This document shows positions 1 to 8,395 of a DNA stretch of 37,060 nucleotides, piece after piece. The notes beneath the pieces were generated by a model. That model was not told the origin of the DNA. It saw only the letters and a list, made by a program, of their open reading frames with translations, and did not search any database. Source of the stretch: DATJPY01 sp035506135 (GTDB lineage: Bacteria > Myxococcota_A > UBA9160 > PR03); NCBI GenBank assembly GCA_035506135.1, contig DATJPY010000121.1, forward strand, positions 1 to 37,060, in the 5' to 3' direction. A program made the translations under genes and the position numbers. Position 1 is the stretch's first letter, and each line of letters starts with the position of its first letter.

Positions 1-1
1 C

Positions 2-1063
2 CTACTGCTGCGCGGCGGCGACCTGGCTCGGCTTGTTCCAGAGCATCCCGAGCTTGCGGTAGCGCGACTCGGTGCGCTCGGTCAGGAGGCCGAGGTTCTT
101 CAGGTTGGGGATCACCGTGTGCATGTAGGGCATGCTGTTGAGCTCGGACCAGTTCGGCATCGCGAGCGTCGCCTGGGTCAGGTTCATCGGGTCGATGCCG
201 TACTTGGGGCCGAGGATCTGGAGCATGTCGATCTGCTGGTTGGCGTTCAGTGCCTCGAGGATGCCGAACGCCCAGTCCTCCATCTCCTCCTTCTCGGAGG
301 GATCCGCCTCGCGCACCGCGCGCCGCATGGTCAGCACGCCGAAGGCGGCGTGGCGCGACTCGTCCTGCTCGATGCGGTGGATCATCGTCTCGAGCAGCGC
401 GTTGCGGCTCTCGGTGCGGATCAGGTCGAAGATCCCGACCGCCATGCCCTCGAAGAGCGTCTGCATCCCGAGCGTCTTCTTGCGCGCGGTCTCGGCCTGC
501 AGCAGCTCGTCGAGCAGGATCTTGAGCGTCGGGTTGATCGGGTAGATGGTGCCGAGCTTGCGGTGCAGGAACTTCGAGAGCGCCTCGATGTGACGCGCCT
601 CGTCGGCCACCTGGCTGGCCGCGTACCACTTCTCGTCCATCTTCTCGCAGGCGTTGGTGAGCTGGCCGCAGAGCTGCAGCGCCGCCTGCTCGCCGTGCAG
701 GAGCTGCGAGAGCAGGTGCGAGAGCTCGTCGAAGGCGGCCGCCTTCTGCGTCGCCTCGTCCTTGCCCATCAGCTTGCAGATCTGCGCGAGCATCGATGCC
801 TCGGGGCTCATCACCCACTCGTCCCGGGTGACGGGGATGGACCAATCGAGATCGCGCTCAGCGTTCCACTGGTTGACCTTGCCCTTCTCGTAGAGGTTGC
901 GCAGCTCCTCCACCTCCTGCCCGTACTCCCACGTCCAGTGCAGGGTGAGCGGCGCCGCGACGTCCGTCTTGGCGCGCAGGCGCTCGATCTCGGTCGTGTC
1001 CACGAACTCGATCACCTCGAAGTCGCCGAAGCGCTTGCGGTGCTCTTCCATCAGCTTGGTCAC
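2..1063 (-). CDS. Ferritin-like diiron-carboxylate protein
   Basis: A 353-residue protein with the four-helix diiron ligand pattern: Glu125 (HGEQ), Glu155/His158 (DEARH), Glu205 (FEG) and Glu235/His238 (DESRH). This is the E...ExxH...E...ExxH arrangement of ferritin-like and ribonucleotide-reductase-like oxidases and oxygenases. A Trp-rich segment near residues 60-75 (QWNAERDLDWS) is typical of one bacterial subgroup annotated only as ferritin-like. No signal peptide, so probably cytoplasmic. The substrate is unknown; AurF-type N-oxygenase, desaturase-like or oxidase roles are all possible. The GTG at 1063 is preferred: AGGAGG lies 9 nt upstream, and it overlaps the tetR stop as GTGA, implying translational coupling. 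An internal ATG at 1051 is the alternative. The stop codon lies at the very left edge of the window, so the gene is complete. Confidence 0.85.
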   Translation of the reverse strand: MTKLMEEHRKRFGDFEVIEFVDTTEIERLRAKTDVAAPLTLHWTWEYGQEVEELRNLYEKGKVNQWNAERDLDWSIPVTRDEWVMSPEASMLAQICKLMGKDEATQKAAAFDELSHLLSQLLHGEQAALQLCGQLTNACEKMDEKWYAASQVADEARHIEALSKFLHRKLGTIYPINPTLKILLDELLQAETARKKTLGMQTLFEGMAVGIFDLIRTESRNALLETMIHRIEQDESRHAAFGVLTMRRAVREADPSEKEEMEDWAFGILEALNANQQIDMLQILGPKYGIDPMNLTQATLAMPNWSELNSMPYMHTVIPNLKNLGLLTERTESRYRKLGMLWNKPSQVAAAQQ

Positions 1064-1719
1064 GTCTTCTCTCCTCCTGCGGACTGCACGGGGCGCACGG
1101 CGAGTCCGTGGTGCAAGAACGTCTTGATCTCGGCCTTGCGCCGCGCCACGGCCTGGGCCGAGAGCAGCGAGCCGCCGAGGAGCCCTTCGCCGAACTCCCC
1201 GGATGCGAAGTGGTAGACCGTCGCGCCGATCAGCGTCTGGACCGTGTGCGCGGGCGAGGCCGCGCGGAACTCGCCCGCCTCGATGCCCTCGCGCAGGAGG
1301 CCGGTGATCCCGGACAGGATCACCTCGATCCTGCGCTCGGTGTCCTGTCCTTCGGGCCAGGCCTCGGCGTCGAAGGCGTCGTCCTCGAAGAGCCCGCGCA
1401 GCAGCAGGCGCGCCGCCGACGCGTGCTCGGCGAGCGCGTCGACCAGCGCGTCGGTCCAGCGGTCGAGCTTCTCGGACGGCGCAGCACCCGACGCGAGCGT
1501 GGGCGCCAGGCGCTCCTCGATGCGTGCGAGCACCCGCTCGAGCACGGCGAGGTAGAGCTGGGCCTTGCTGCGGAAGTGATGGAAGAGGGACGACTTCCCG
1601 AGCCCGGCCGCCTCCGCCACCTCGCGCATCCCGACCCCCTCGAAGCCGCGCCGGGCGAAGAGCGCCTCGGCGACGTCGAGGATCTTGTCGCGCGAGGTCG
1701 GGGGGATGGGGACCGGCAT
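1060..1719 (-). CDS. TetR/AcrR-family transcriptional regulator
   Basis: A 219-residue repressor-type protein. The N-terminal helix-turn-helix covers about residues 10-55, with the classic stretch MREVAEAAGLGKSSLFHHF followed by SKAQLYLAVL. The C-terminal all-helical domain (about 70-205) would bind an unknown ligand. It is the first gene of a two-gene minus-strand unit; its TGA overlaps the GTG of the ferritin-like gene, so that gene is the obvious target. Two CGACCG/CGGTCG palindromes sit between this gene and the divergent DUF1800 gene, one inside the predicted spacer of its own promoter, which fits autorepression. The ATG at 1719 is chosen because longer versions would read through those operators. 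Confidence 0.9.
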   Translation of the reverse strand: MPVPIPPTSRDKILDVAEALFARRGFEGVGMREVAEAAGLGKSSLFHHFRSKAQLYLAVLERVLARIEERLAPTLASGAAPSEKLDRWTDALVDALAEHASAARLLLRGLFEDDAFDAEAWPEGQDTERRIEVILSGITGLLREGIEAGEFRAASPAHTVQTLIGATVYHFASGEFGEGLLGGSLLSAQAVARRKAEIKTFLHHGLAVRPVQSAGGEKT

Positions 1720-1738
1720 GCAGGGACTCTCGCTGTGG

Positions 1739-1756
1739 GCCGACCGATCGGTCGGC
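1739..1756. promoter_or_regulatory. Putative TetR operator O1 (perfect palindrome)
   Basis: An 18-nt perfect palindrome with core CCGACCGATCGGTCGG, 20 nt upstream of the tetR start codon and overlapping the predicted transcription start of tetR. GACCG-N2-CGGTC-type palindromes are common TetR-family operators. The link to this particular regulator is inferred from position. Confidence 0.6.
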
Positions 1757-1760
1757 TCCC

Positions 1761-1790
1761 ATCCTAGTCGACCGAACGGTCGGCCGGCAA
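1761..1790 (-). promoter_or_regulatory. Putative sigma70-type promoter of tetR and the ferritin-like gene
   Basis: On the minus strand, TTGCCG (1790-1785) and TAGGAT (1766-1761) are separated by 18 nt. Each matches the consensus at 4 of 6 positions. The expected start site near 1754 falls inside operator O1, and operator O2 fills the spacer, so a bound repressor would block polymerase at both points. Confidence 0.4.
1769..1782. promoter_or_regulatory. Putative TetR operator O2 (near-perfect palindrome)
   Basis: CGACCGAACGGTCG has the same half-sites as O1, with an asymmetric AA centre. Its centre is 28 bp from that of O1, not far from an integral number of helical turns (2.7). It lies within the -35/-10 spacer of the predicted tetR promoter. 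Confidence 0.55.
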
Positions 1791-1855
1791 GAGGGAAATC
1801 CCCGCCTCGGAACCCGGAGCCGCCGCGCCGGGTTCCACGGCTCCAGGGACGGGCC

Positions 1856-3232
1856 ATGACCTCGACCGCTTCGCGACCCCCGGAACCGGGTGATCGCGCC
1901 CGCTGGGAGGCGCGGCGGGCCCTCGACCGCCTGGCGTACGGGCCGGCGCCGGGAGACGTGGAGCAGGTCGCGGCCCTCGGAGCCCGGGCCTGGATCGCCC
2001 GCGAGCTGGCCCGTCCGGCGCCCCCGGCCAACGCCACCGACCTGGCCGCGCCGTCGCTGCCGCGCTTCGGGCGCGGACGGCTCGGCGGCGGGGCGCCCGA
2101 CTCCGGCGCGGCGATGGAGATGCGCCGCGCGCTGCGCGGGGAGGCGCGCGAGATCGGGATGGAGATCCTCGGCGAGCGCCTCGCGCGCGCCGTCTCGGGC
2201 GCGCACCCGCTCTACGAGACGATGGTCGAGTTCTGGGGGAACCACTTCCACGTCTTCGCGCGCAAGGGCCTGCCCGAGACCTTCCTGCTCCCCTCGTACG
2301 AGCGCGACGTGCTGCGGCGCCATGCGCTCGGCCGCTTCGGCCAGCTCCTGCTGGCGAGCGCGGCGCACCCGGCGATGCTCTTCTACCTCGACAATTGGCG
2401 GAGCTCCGCGCGCCGCGGCGTCAACGAGAACTACGCGCGCGAGCTCCTCGAGCTGCACACACTGGGCGTCGACGGCGGATATACGCAGAGAGACGTCGAG
2501 GCGGTGGCGCGCGCCTTCTCGGGCTGGACGCTGCGCCGCGCGGGAGACGGCGCCGCCTTCCACTTCGAGCCGCGCTGGCACGACTTCGGCGAGAAGGTCG
2601 TGCTCGGACGGCGGCTCCCGGCCGGGGCAGGCGAGAGCGACGGCGAGGCGGTACTCGAGATGCTCGCGGCGCACCCCTCGACCGCGCGCCACCTCGCCCA
2701 CAAGCTGGCCGTGCGCTTCCTCGCCGACGATCCGCCCGAGCGCGCGGTCGCGCGCACCGCGGCGCGCTTCCAGGCGAGCGGGGGCGACGTGCGGGCGACG
2801 CTCGACGCGCTGCTCCTCGGCGGCGACGAGCTCTTCGATCCCGGCCTCGTGAAGGTGAAGACGCCCTTCGAGTTCGTCGCCTCGACGCTGCGCGCGACCG
2901 GCGCGCGCCTCGACCGCCCCGAGGGAGCGCTCGGCGCGCTGCGCCGCCTGGGCCACCTGCCCTATCTGGCGCCGACCCCCGCCGGAGCGCCCGACCTGGC
3001 CGAGCGCTGGATCGATCCCGGAGCGGCGCTCGAGCGCGTGCGCTTCGCGTTCGCGCTCTCGTCCGGCCGCCTGCCCGGCGTCGACGGCCGCGGCCTCGAG
3101 GAGATCGACCCCTTCGCGCTGATCGGCGACGCGCTGCGACCCGCGACCCGGCGCGCGCTCGCCACCGAGGGCCTCTCGACGCGCGAGCGCGTCGCGGTGG
3201 CGCTCGCGAGCCCGGAGTTCCAGCTTCGATGA
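1856..3232 (+). CDS. DUF1800 family protein
   Basis: A 458-residue protein with the DUF1800 signature: an N-terminal RALDRLAYGPAPGDV segment (about 21-35), a central FWGNHFHVF, the strongly conserved NENYARELLELHTLGV region, then YTQRDVEAVARAFSGWTL. DUF1800 proteins are almost always encoded next to a DUF1501 protein, as here, and are thought to act outside the cytoplasm; their biochemical role is unknown. I see no convincing signal peptide at this start. The ATG at 1856 is chosen because the frame further upstream runs through the divergent promoter and operators. It overlaps the next gene by ATGA, so the two are translationally coupled. Confidence 0.88.
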   Translation: MTSTASRPPEPGDRARWEARRALDRLAYGPAPGDVEQVAALGARAWIARELARPAPPANATDLAAPSLPRFGRGRLGGGAPDSGAAMEMRRALRGEAREIGMEILGERLARAVSGAHPLYETMVEFWGNHFHVFARKGLPETFLLPSYERDVLRRHALGRFGQLLLASAAHPAMLFYLDNWRSSARRGVNENYARELLELHTLGVDGGYTQRDVEAVARAFSGWTLRRAGDGAAFHFEPRWHDFGEKVVLGRRLPAGAGESDGEAVLEMLAAHPSTARHLAHKLAVRFLADDPPERAVARTAARFQASGGDVRATLDALLLGGDELFDPGLVKVKTPFEFVASTLRATGARLDRPEGALGALRRLGHLPYLAPTPAGAPDLAERWIDPGAALERVRFAFALSSGRLPGVDGRGLEEIDPFALIGDALRPATRRALATEGLSTRERVAVALASPEFQLR

Positions 3233-4503
3233 CCAGCGGGCTGACGCGGCCGATGATCGACGTCACGCGGCGCGAGCTGCTGCGCGGCGCGGTCGGGGCG
3301 TTGGTCGTCGCACACGTCCCGCTGTTCGTCCGCCCCGCCTGGGCCGGAGCCGCCGGCCGGTCGCCGCTCCTCGTGGTCGTCTTCCTGCGCGGAGGCGCCG
3401 ACGGCCTCGCGCTGGTGCCGCCGCTCGGCGATCCGGACCTCCAGCGGGCGCGCGCCGAGCTGCTCGCCCGCGCGCCGATCGAGCTCGGCGGCGCCGCGGG
3501 CGCTCTACGCACCGGCGTGTCGTTCGGGCTGCATCCGAAGTTCGCACCCCTCGTGCCGCTGGCGCGCGACGGAAGGCTCGCGGCGATCCACGCGGTCGGC
3601 TGGCCCGAGCCGGTCCGCTCGCACTTCGAGGCGCAGGACCTCTGCGAGCGCGCCGGCGCGCGGCCGGGCGGCGCGGTCGAGGGCTGGCTCGCCCGCGCGC
3701 TCGCCGCGGGGCCCGAGCCGCCGAGCGCGTTCCGCGCCTTCGCGGCGGCCTCGGCGAGGCCCCGCGCGCTCACCGGCGATCCGCGCGCGCTCGCGCTCGA
3801 GAGCCCCGAGTCGCTGCACCTTCCGGCGACCTCGCCGGCGGGCGGCCGGGCGCTCGAGTCACTCTTCGCGCCTCCCGAGGCGGTGGAGCGCAGCGCGGCC
3901 GCCCGCTTTGCGCGCGCCGGCGCCGAGATGCTCGACGCGCTGTCCGCGCTCCGCGCGCACGCCGGTGGCGCGCTGCGCAACGAGGACGCCTTCCCCCGCT
4001 CACCCCTCGGCACGCAGCTCGCGACGGTCGCCCGGCTCGCCCGCGCCGACCTCGGCGTCGCGGCGGCCTGGGTCGACGCCTACGGCTGGGACACGCACGT
4101 GCGTCAGGGCGCCGAGGAGGGACCGCTCGCGCACTCGATCGGCGATCTGGCCCAGGGCCTCGCCGCGCTGGTGGACGCGCTCTCCAACCGCACCAGCGAC
4201 CTCCTGGTGCTCGTCGTCTCCGAGTTCGGGCGCAACGCCGCCCCGAATGGGAGCGGCGGCACCGACCACGGGCGGGGCGGCGCGGCGCTGGCGCTCGGCG
4301 GCGCGGTGCGCGGCGGCGCGGTCTACGGCGCGTGGCCGGGCGTGCGCCGCGACGAGCTGGAGGACGGGCGCGATCTGCGCGTCGCTACCGACGTGCGCGA
4401 CCTCCTCGCCGAGGGCGCCCGCCACCTCGGCGTGCGCGACCTCGCGCCGGTCTTCCCGGGCTACGCGCCGCGCCCGCTCGGACTGCTGCGAACCCGCGCC
4501 TGA
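3229..4503 (+). CDS. DUF1501 family protein, Tat-exported
   Basis: A 424-residue protein with a twin-arginine signal (TRRELLRGAVGALVV, Arg14-Arg15) and a likely AWA/GA cleavage near residue 39. The mature part carries DUF1501 hallmarks: an early LRGGADGLALVPPLGDP block and the late SEFGRNAAPNGSGGTDHGRG block, then ALGGAVRGGAVYG. DUF1501 has an alkaline-phosphatase/sulfatase-like fold, but activity is undefined in most members. Tat export implies it folds, perhaps with metal, before transport. It is coupled to the DUF1800 gene by a 4-nt overlap. Its stop is 1 nt from the stop of the convergent TraB/GumN gene, leaving no room for a terminator between them. Confidence 0.9.
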   Translation: MTSGLTRPMIDVTRRELLRGAVGALVVAHVPLFVRPAWAGAAGRSPLLVVVFLRGGADGLALVPPLGDPDLQRARAELLARAPIELGGAAGALRTGVSFGLHPKFAPLVPLARDGRLAAIHAVGWPEPVRSHFEAQDLCERAGARPGGAVEGWLARALAAGPEPPSAFRAFAAASARPRALTGDPRALALESPESLHLPATSPAGGRALESLFAPPEAVERSAAARFARAGAEMLDALSALRAHAGGALRNEDAFPRSPLGTQLATVARLARADLGVAAAWVDAYGWDTHVRQGAEEGPLAHSIGDLAQGLAALVDALSNRTSDLLVLVVSEFGRNAAPNGSGGTDHGRGGAALALGGAVRGGAVYGAWPGVRRDELEDGRDLRVATDVRDLLAEGARHLGVRDLAPVFPGYAPRPLGLLRTRA

Positions 4504-4504
4504 C

Positions 4505-5539
4505 TCAGCGCGGCCGGCCGGGCGCGTGGGTGGAGCCGGTCGGCGTGGGGGGATGCTCGGGGGCCGGCGCGGGCGGCGCAGCCGGCGTCGACGCACCGCT
4601 GCCCTGGGCACGGACGCGGGCATCCGAGACCCGCTGCACCCGGAAACCGCGCTGCGCGAGCAGCGTCGGGACGCCTTCGGGACCGATCAGGTGGCCGGCG
4701 CCCACCACGACGAAGCGGGCCTTCCCGTCGGCGGCCAGCGCGGCGAGCCGGTCGGTCATGCGCCGATTGCGCTCGGTGAAGACGCGCTCGTAGAAGGCGG
4801 CGAGGTCCGGATCGTCGCGGCCGCCGAGCACCAGGGCGGCGAGCGTCGCCTCGTCGCCCTGCTCCCAGGCGTGCAGGATCGCGTGCGTGACCGAGATGAA
4901 GTCCTCGGTGTCGCCGAGCACCTCGCGCAGCAGCTTCTCCTGCAGTGCGTTCGGCAGGCTGGCGAAGAGGGCGGTCTGCTCGTCGATCGACTCGAGCTCG
5001 ACGATGGGCTTCGATCCCGCGCGCTTCAGGAACCAGGCGTCGACGCCGTTCGCCGCGTCGTAGCCGGCAGCCTGGTACTCGAGCTGGGACACCACCTGCG
5101 CCACGAGCCAGGGACGCATGCGGTTCGCGGCCTCGAGCGGGAAGCTGCGCTTCTTCAGATAGACGCGCAGCGCCTCGTACGTCTCGGGCGACACGACGTC
5201 GCGCAGGCTCTGGTCCGTCGGCATCAGTCCGTAGCGGTTGGTGACGTCGAGCGCCTCGACCGGAGAGAGCGCGCGCGTGTCGACCTCGACCACCAGCGCA
5301 TCGGATCGCTGCCACGCACCCTCGACGCGCGGGTCGAGCTCCAGGGCGCGACCGTCGCCGATGTGCACGGAGCCGAGCAGGTAGAGCGAGCCGCCGTTGG
5401 GTCCGGTGGCCTCCCAGTAGAAGGAGGCCGCGGGCACCCCGTGCACCGCCGGAGGCGGCGGCGCCGGGTGCGGCGGGCTCGTGCAGGCGATCGCGGCGAG
5501 AGCGGCGAGCGCCGCGAGCCTCGCGGTCGCGGCGGACAC
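4505..5539 (-). CDS. TraB/GumN family lipoprotein
   Basis: A 344-residue protein of the TraB/GumN family. An N-terminal lipoprotein signal ends in LAAIAC, with the acylated Cys at position 19. The first conserved motif is LLGSVHIGDG (about 54-63) and the second is VVGAGHLIGPEGV near residue 295. These GxxH elements define the family, proposed to be a metallopeptidase-like or erythromycin-esterase-related fold; function in bacteria is not settled. The C-terminal tail is Pro/Ala-rich and probably disordered. The GTG start shares one base with the stop of the upstream M16 gene (TAGTG), making it the third gene of the M16 operon and suggesting an envelope proteolysis role. Confidence 0.88.
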   Translation of the reverse strand: MSAATARLAALAALAAIACTSPPHPAPPPPAVHGVPAASFYWEATGPNGGSLYLLGSVHIGDGRALELDPRVEGAWQRSDALVVEVDTRALSPVEALDVTNRYGLMPTDQSLRDVVSPETYEALRVYLKKRSFPLEAANRMRPWLVAQVVSQLEYQAAGYDAANGVDAWFLKRAGSKPIVELESIDEQTALFASLPNALQEKLLREVLGDTEDFISVTHAILHAWEQGDEATLAALVLGGRDDPDLAAFYERVFTERNRRMTDRLAALAADGKARFVVVGAGHLIGPEGVPTLLAQRGFRVQRVSDARVRAQGSGASTPAAPPAPAPEHPPTPTGSTHAPGRPR

Positions 5540-6960
5540 TAGGGCTCCACGACCTCCACCGCGCCGAACGGGGCGAGCTGCGGTCGCAACGCCTCGGCCG
5601 GCCCGACCACGACGATCGCGATCCGCTCGGGGTGGAGGAGGCGGCGCGCCTGGTCGGCGAGCTCTTCGCGGGTGGTGGCGTTGACGCGCGTCCGATAGGT
5701 GTCGAGCGAGTCGGCCGGCAGGCCATAGACGTCGAGATCGATCAGCCCGGCGGCGATCGCGGCCGAGGTCTCGAAGCCGAGCACGAAGCGGCCCACGTTG
5801 TAGCTCTTGGCGAGCCGGAACTCGTCCTCGGTGGGCGGGCTCGTCTTCATGCCCTCGAGCACCTCGAGAACGAGCGAGACGACGCGGCCCACCTCCGGCA
5901 CGCGCGTGAAGGTGGTGACCGCGAAGGGCCCCGCGTGGCGGCGCATCGAGAACCCCGATCCGATCGAGTACGTGAGCCCCTGCTCCGCGCGGGCGCGGGT
6001 CATCAGGCGCGAGAGGAAGCCGCCGCCGCCGAGCACCGTGTTCATCAGCATGGCCTGGATGCGGTCCGGGTCCGTGCGCGCGATGCCCTCGTGCGCGAGC
6101 GCGATCTGCGCCTGCACCAGGTCCGGTCGGTCGACCACCACGATCCGCCGCGCGGTCGGGGTCTCGGCGGGCGGCGCGGGTCCGGGGTCGGGAACGGGTC
6201 CTCCGCTCCAGTCGCCGAACGCGGCGCGGGCACGGGCGAGCGCGTCGTCGGCGCTGATGTCGCCGACCGCGTGGAAGATCGCGTTGCGCGGGACGAAGAG
6301 GCGGTCGTGGAACTCGCGCAGGGCGTGCGCGTCGAGGTGCGCCAGGCTCCGGGGATCGCCGTCGCCGGGAATGCCGTAGCGGTGATCGGGATACAAGACG
6401 CGGTCGAGGGCGCGCGAGAGCAGCTCCTCGGGCTCGTCCTTGTCCTGCTCGAGCGACTGGAGCGTCTCGGCGCGCGCGCGCGCGACCTCGGCCGGATCGA
6501 AGCGCGGCCGGCGCACCACGTCGGCGAGCAGCGCGTACAGCGTGTCGGCGTCGCCCGAGAGGCCCGAGAGCCCGACGCCGGTCGAGTCCCAGCCCGCGTC
6601 GGCCGACAGGCTGGCACCGATGTCCTCGACGGCGCGCGCGAGCGCGAGCGCATCCCGCGAGCCGGCGCCGCGCTTCATCACCTCGGTGGTGAGCGAGGCG
6701 AGGCCCGCGCGGTCGAGCGGCTCGACTGCGATGCCGCGCCGGAGCGTGATGCCCACCGAGAGACGGGGCGTGCGGTGGTCCTCGAGGACGAGCACCTCGA
6801 GGCCGTTCTCGAGCGTCGCCCGGTGCAGGCGCTGCTGCGGGACGATCGGGCCCTCCGCCACCGGAGGGGGCGGCTGCTCCCAGGCGGGCTTTCGACCGAG
6901 GGCCGAGCAGGCGCAGAGGACGAGCAGGCCCAGGGCGGCCGCCGCGGTGCGTCGCGTCAT
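5539..6960 (-). CDS. M16-family peptidase-like lipoprotein, catalytically inactive subunit
   Basis: A 473-residue M16B-fold protein lacking the zinc motif. Where the partner has HLFEH, this one has Ser89-Leu-Thr-Thr-Glu93, so both His ligands and the catalytic Glu are gone. The C-terminal half keeps the Arg/Tyr segment (RAEQGLTYSIGSGF) that completes the active site of the partner in bacterial M16B heterodimers. The N-terminus looks like a lipoprotein signal (LCAC, Cys18). The ATG at 6960 overlaps the upstream stop as ATGA, so both subunits should be made in a fixed ratio. Losing catalysis while keeping the R/Y pair is the known design of such pairs and is not evidence of decay. Confidence 0.9.
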   Translation of the reverse strand: MTRRTAAAALGLLVLCACSALGRKPAWEQPPPPVAEGPIVPQQRLHRATLENGLEVLVLEDHRTPRLSVGITLRRGIAVEPLDRAGLASLTTEVMKRGAGSRDALALARAVEDIGASLSADAGWDSTGVGLSGLSGDADTLYALLADVVRRPRFDPAEVARARAETLQSLEQDKDEPEELLSRALDRVLYPDHRYGIPGDGDPRSLAHLDAHALREFHDRLFVPRNAIFHAVGDISADDALARARAAFGDWSGGPVPDPGPAPPAETPTARRIVVVDRPDLVQAQIALAHEGIARTDPDRIQAMLMNTVLGGGGFLSRLMTRARAEQGLTYSIGSGFSMRRHAGPFAVTTFTRVPEVGRVVSLVLEVLEGMKTSPPTEDEFRLAKSYNVGRFVLGFETSAAIAAGLIDLDVYGLPADSLDTYRTRVNATTREELADQARRLLHPERIAIVVVGPAEALRPQLAPFGAVEVVEP

Positions 6961-8360
6961 CGGATCTCCGGGCCGACCGGTCCGGGCGGCTGCGGCGGAG
7001 GCGCCCCGCGCTCCCGCGCGCCCGGCGCCGCGATCACGTGGACGACGCTGCGCGCGTCGTCGATCAGATAGGTCTGGGCCACGCGCTGCACGTCGGCGGC
7101 CGTGACGGCCCGATAGGCCGCCAGGCGCTCCTCGAGCGGCCGGATGCGGCCGAAGCTCACGTAGTCGCCCGCGATGCGTCCGGCCAGGGCGTGGGCCGTG
7201 TTCGAGCGCGCGATCAGCTCGACCTCGATCTGCCGCTTCGCGCGCGCGAGCTCGGCGGCCGAGACCGGCTCCCGCCGAAGCCGGGCGATCTCGTCGAAGA
7301 ATCCGCGCTCGACCCGGTCGATGTCGCCGTCGGGCCGAACCATCGCGAAGGCGTAGAAGAGCCCCGCCTCTTGCATCTCCCAGTACGCGCCCTCCGCGGC
7401 CAGCGCCTGCTGCTCGCCGTAGACGAGGCGCCGGTAGAGCCGGCTCGAGCGGCCGCCGGAGAGGACGCCGCTCGCCACGTCGAGGGCCGGGCCGTCGGGG
7501 TCGCCCGTCTTGGGCGCGTGCCACGCCGCCGCGAGGATGGGGCTCCGCAGGTCCATGTGCACGACCTCGCGGCGCTCGCCGCGCTGCTCGGGCTCCTTGG
7601 TCGGGTTGCGCGGGATGTCCTGCACCGGCTCGAGGCCGCCGAAGGCGCGCTCGATGCGCGCCTTCACGTCGGCGGCGTCGAAGCTCCCGGCGACCGCGAT
7701 CACGATGTTGTTGGGCGCGTAGTAGGTCTCGAAGAACTTGCGGCAGACCGCGGCGGTCACGGCCTCGATGTCGCTGCGCCAGCCGATCGTCGGCACCCGA
7801 TACGGATGCGCTACGAAGGTGAGCGCGAGCAGCGACTCGAAGGCGCGCCCCTGCGGCGAGTCCTCGGTGCGCAGGCGACGCTCCTCGAGCACGACCTGCC
7901 GCTCGCTCGAGAGCACCTCGTCGGTGATCTTGAGGTGGGCGACCCGCTCGGCCTCGAGCTCGATCACGAGCGGCAGGCTGTCGGGCGCGACGTCGCTGTG
8001 GAAGACGGTGACATCGTCGGTGGTGAAGGCATTCACCTCGCCGCCGCGCGCCGAGATCATCCGCTCGTGCGCCTCGGGGGGGATGCGGTCGGTGCCGCGG
8101 AACATCATGTGCTCGAACAGGTGGGCGAGGCCGGTGTAGCGCGCCTCGTCCTTGGATCCGACGCGGACCCACATCTGGAACGAGACGGCCGGCGTGCTCG
8201 GATCGACGAGCGTGAGCACGGTGAGCCCGTTGGGGAGCTTGGCGATCTGCGTCGCCGCCGCCGGATCCTGGAGCGCGGGCGCCGCGAGGGACGGCCGCCC
8301 GGCCGCCGCGGCGCAGAGCAGGACCGCCGCGAGAGCGGCTCGGCGGGCGCGACCGGGCAT
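6957..8360 (-). CDS. M16-family zinc metallopeptidase, catalytic subunit
   Basis: A 467-residue protein with a Sec-type signal peptide (about 1-27, SLA/AP) and the inverted zinc motif HLFEH (His80, Glu83, His84). The third ligand lies in VVLEERR (Glu159/160), the usual distance downstream. Two M16 half-domains follow, including SGGRSSRLYRRLVYGEQQ. It should form a clam-shell heterodimer with the inactive subunit encoded immediately downstream and degrade peptides in the periplasm. The tail is Pro-rich. First gene of a three-gene operon whose start is only 35 bp from the divergent CoA-binding gene. Confidence 0.93.
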   Translation of the reverse strand: MPGRARRAALAAVLLCAAAAGRPSLAAPALQDPAAATQIAKLPNGLTVLTLVDPSTPAVSFQMWVRVGSKDEARYTGLAHLFEHMMFRGTDRIPPEAHERMISARGGEVNAFTTDDVTVFHSDVAPDSLPLVIELEAERVAHLKITDEVLSSERQVVLEERRLRTEDSPQGRAFESLLALTFVAHPYRVPTIGWRSDIEAVTAAVCRKFFETYYAPNNIVIAVAGSFDAADVKARIERAFGGLEPVQDIPRNPTKEPEQRGERREVVHMDLRSPILAAAWHAPKTGDPDGPALDVASGVLSGGRSSRLYRRLVYGEQQALAAEGAYWEMQEAGLFYAFAMVRPDGDIDRVERGFFDEIARLRREPVSAAELARAKRQIEVELIARSNTAHALAGRIAGDYVSFGRIRPLEERLAAYRAVTAADVQRVAQTYLIDDARSVVHVIAAPGARERGAPPPQPPGPVGPEIR

Positions 8361-8395
8361 GGCCGCGTAGCCTAACGAACGAGGAGCGTCTTTCC

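Noticed and set aside
2421..4013. A 530-codon minus-strand frame opposite DUF1800/DUF1501.
   Set aside because: Arg/Ser/Ala-rich shadow frame caused by high G+C at third positions; no ribosome site or domain.
5539..6960. The second M16 gene as a decayed pseudogene because the zinc motif is gone.
   Set aside because: Frame, length and the Arg/Tyr segment are intact and it is coupled to an active partner, the normal arrangement of M16B heterodimers.
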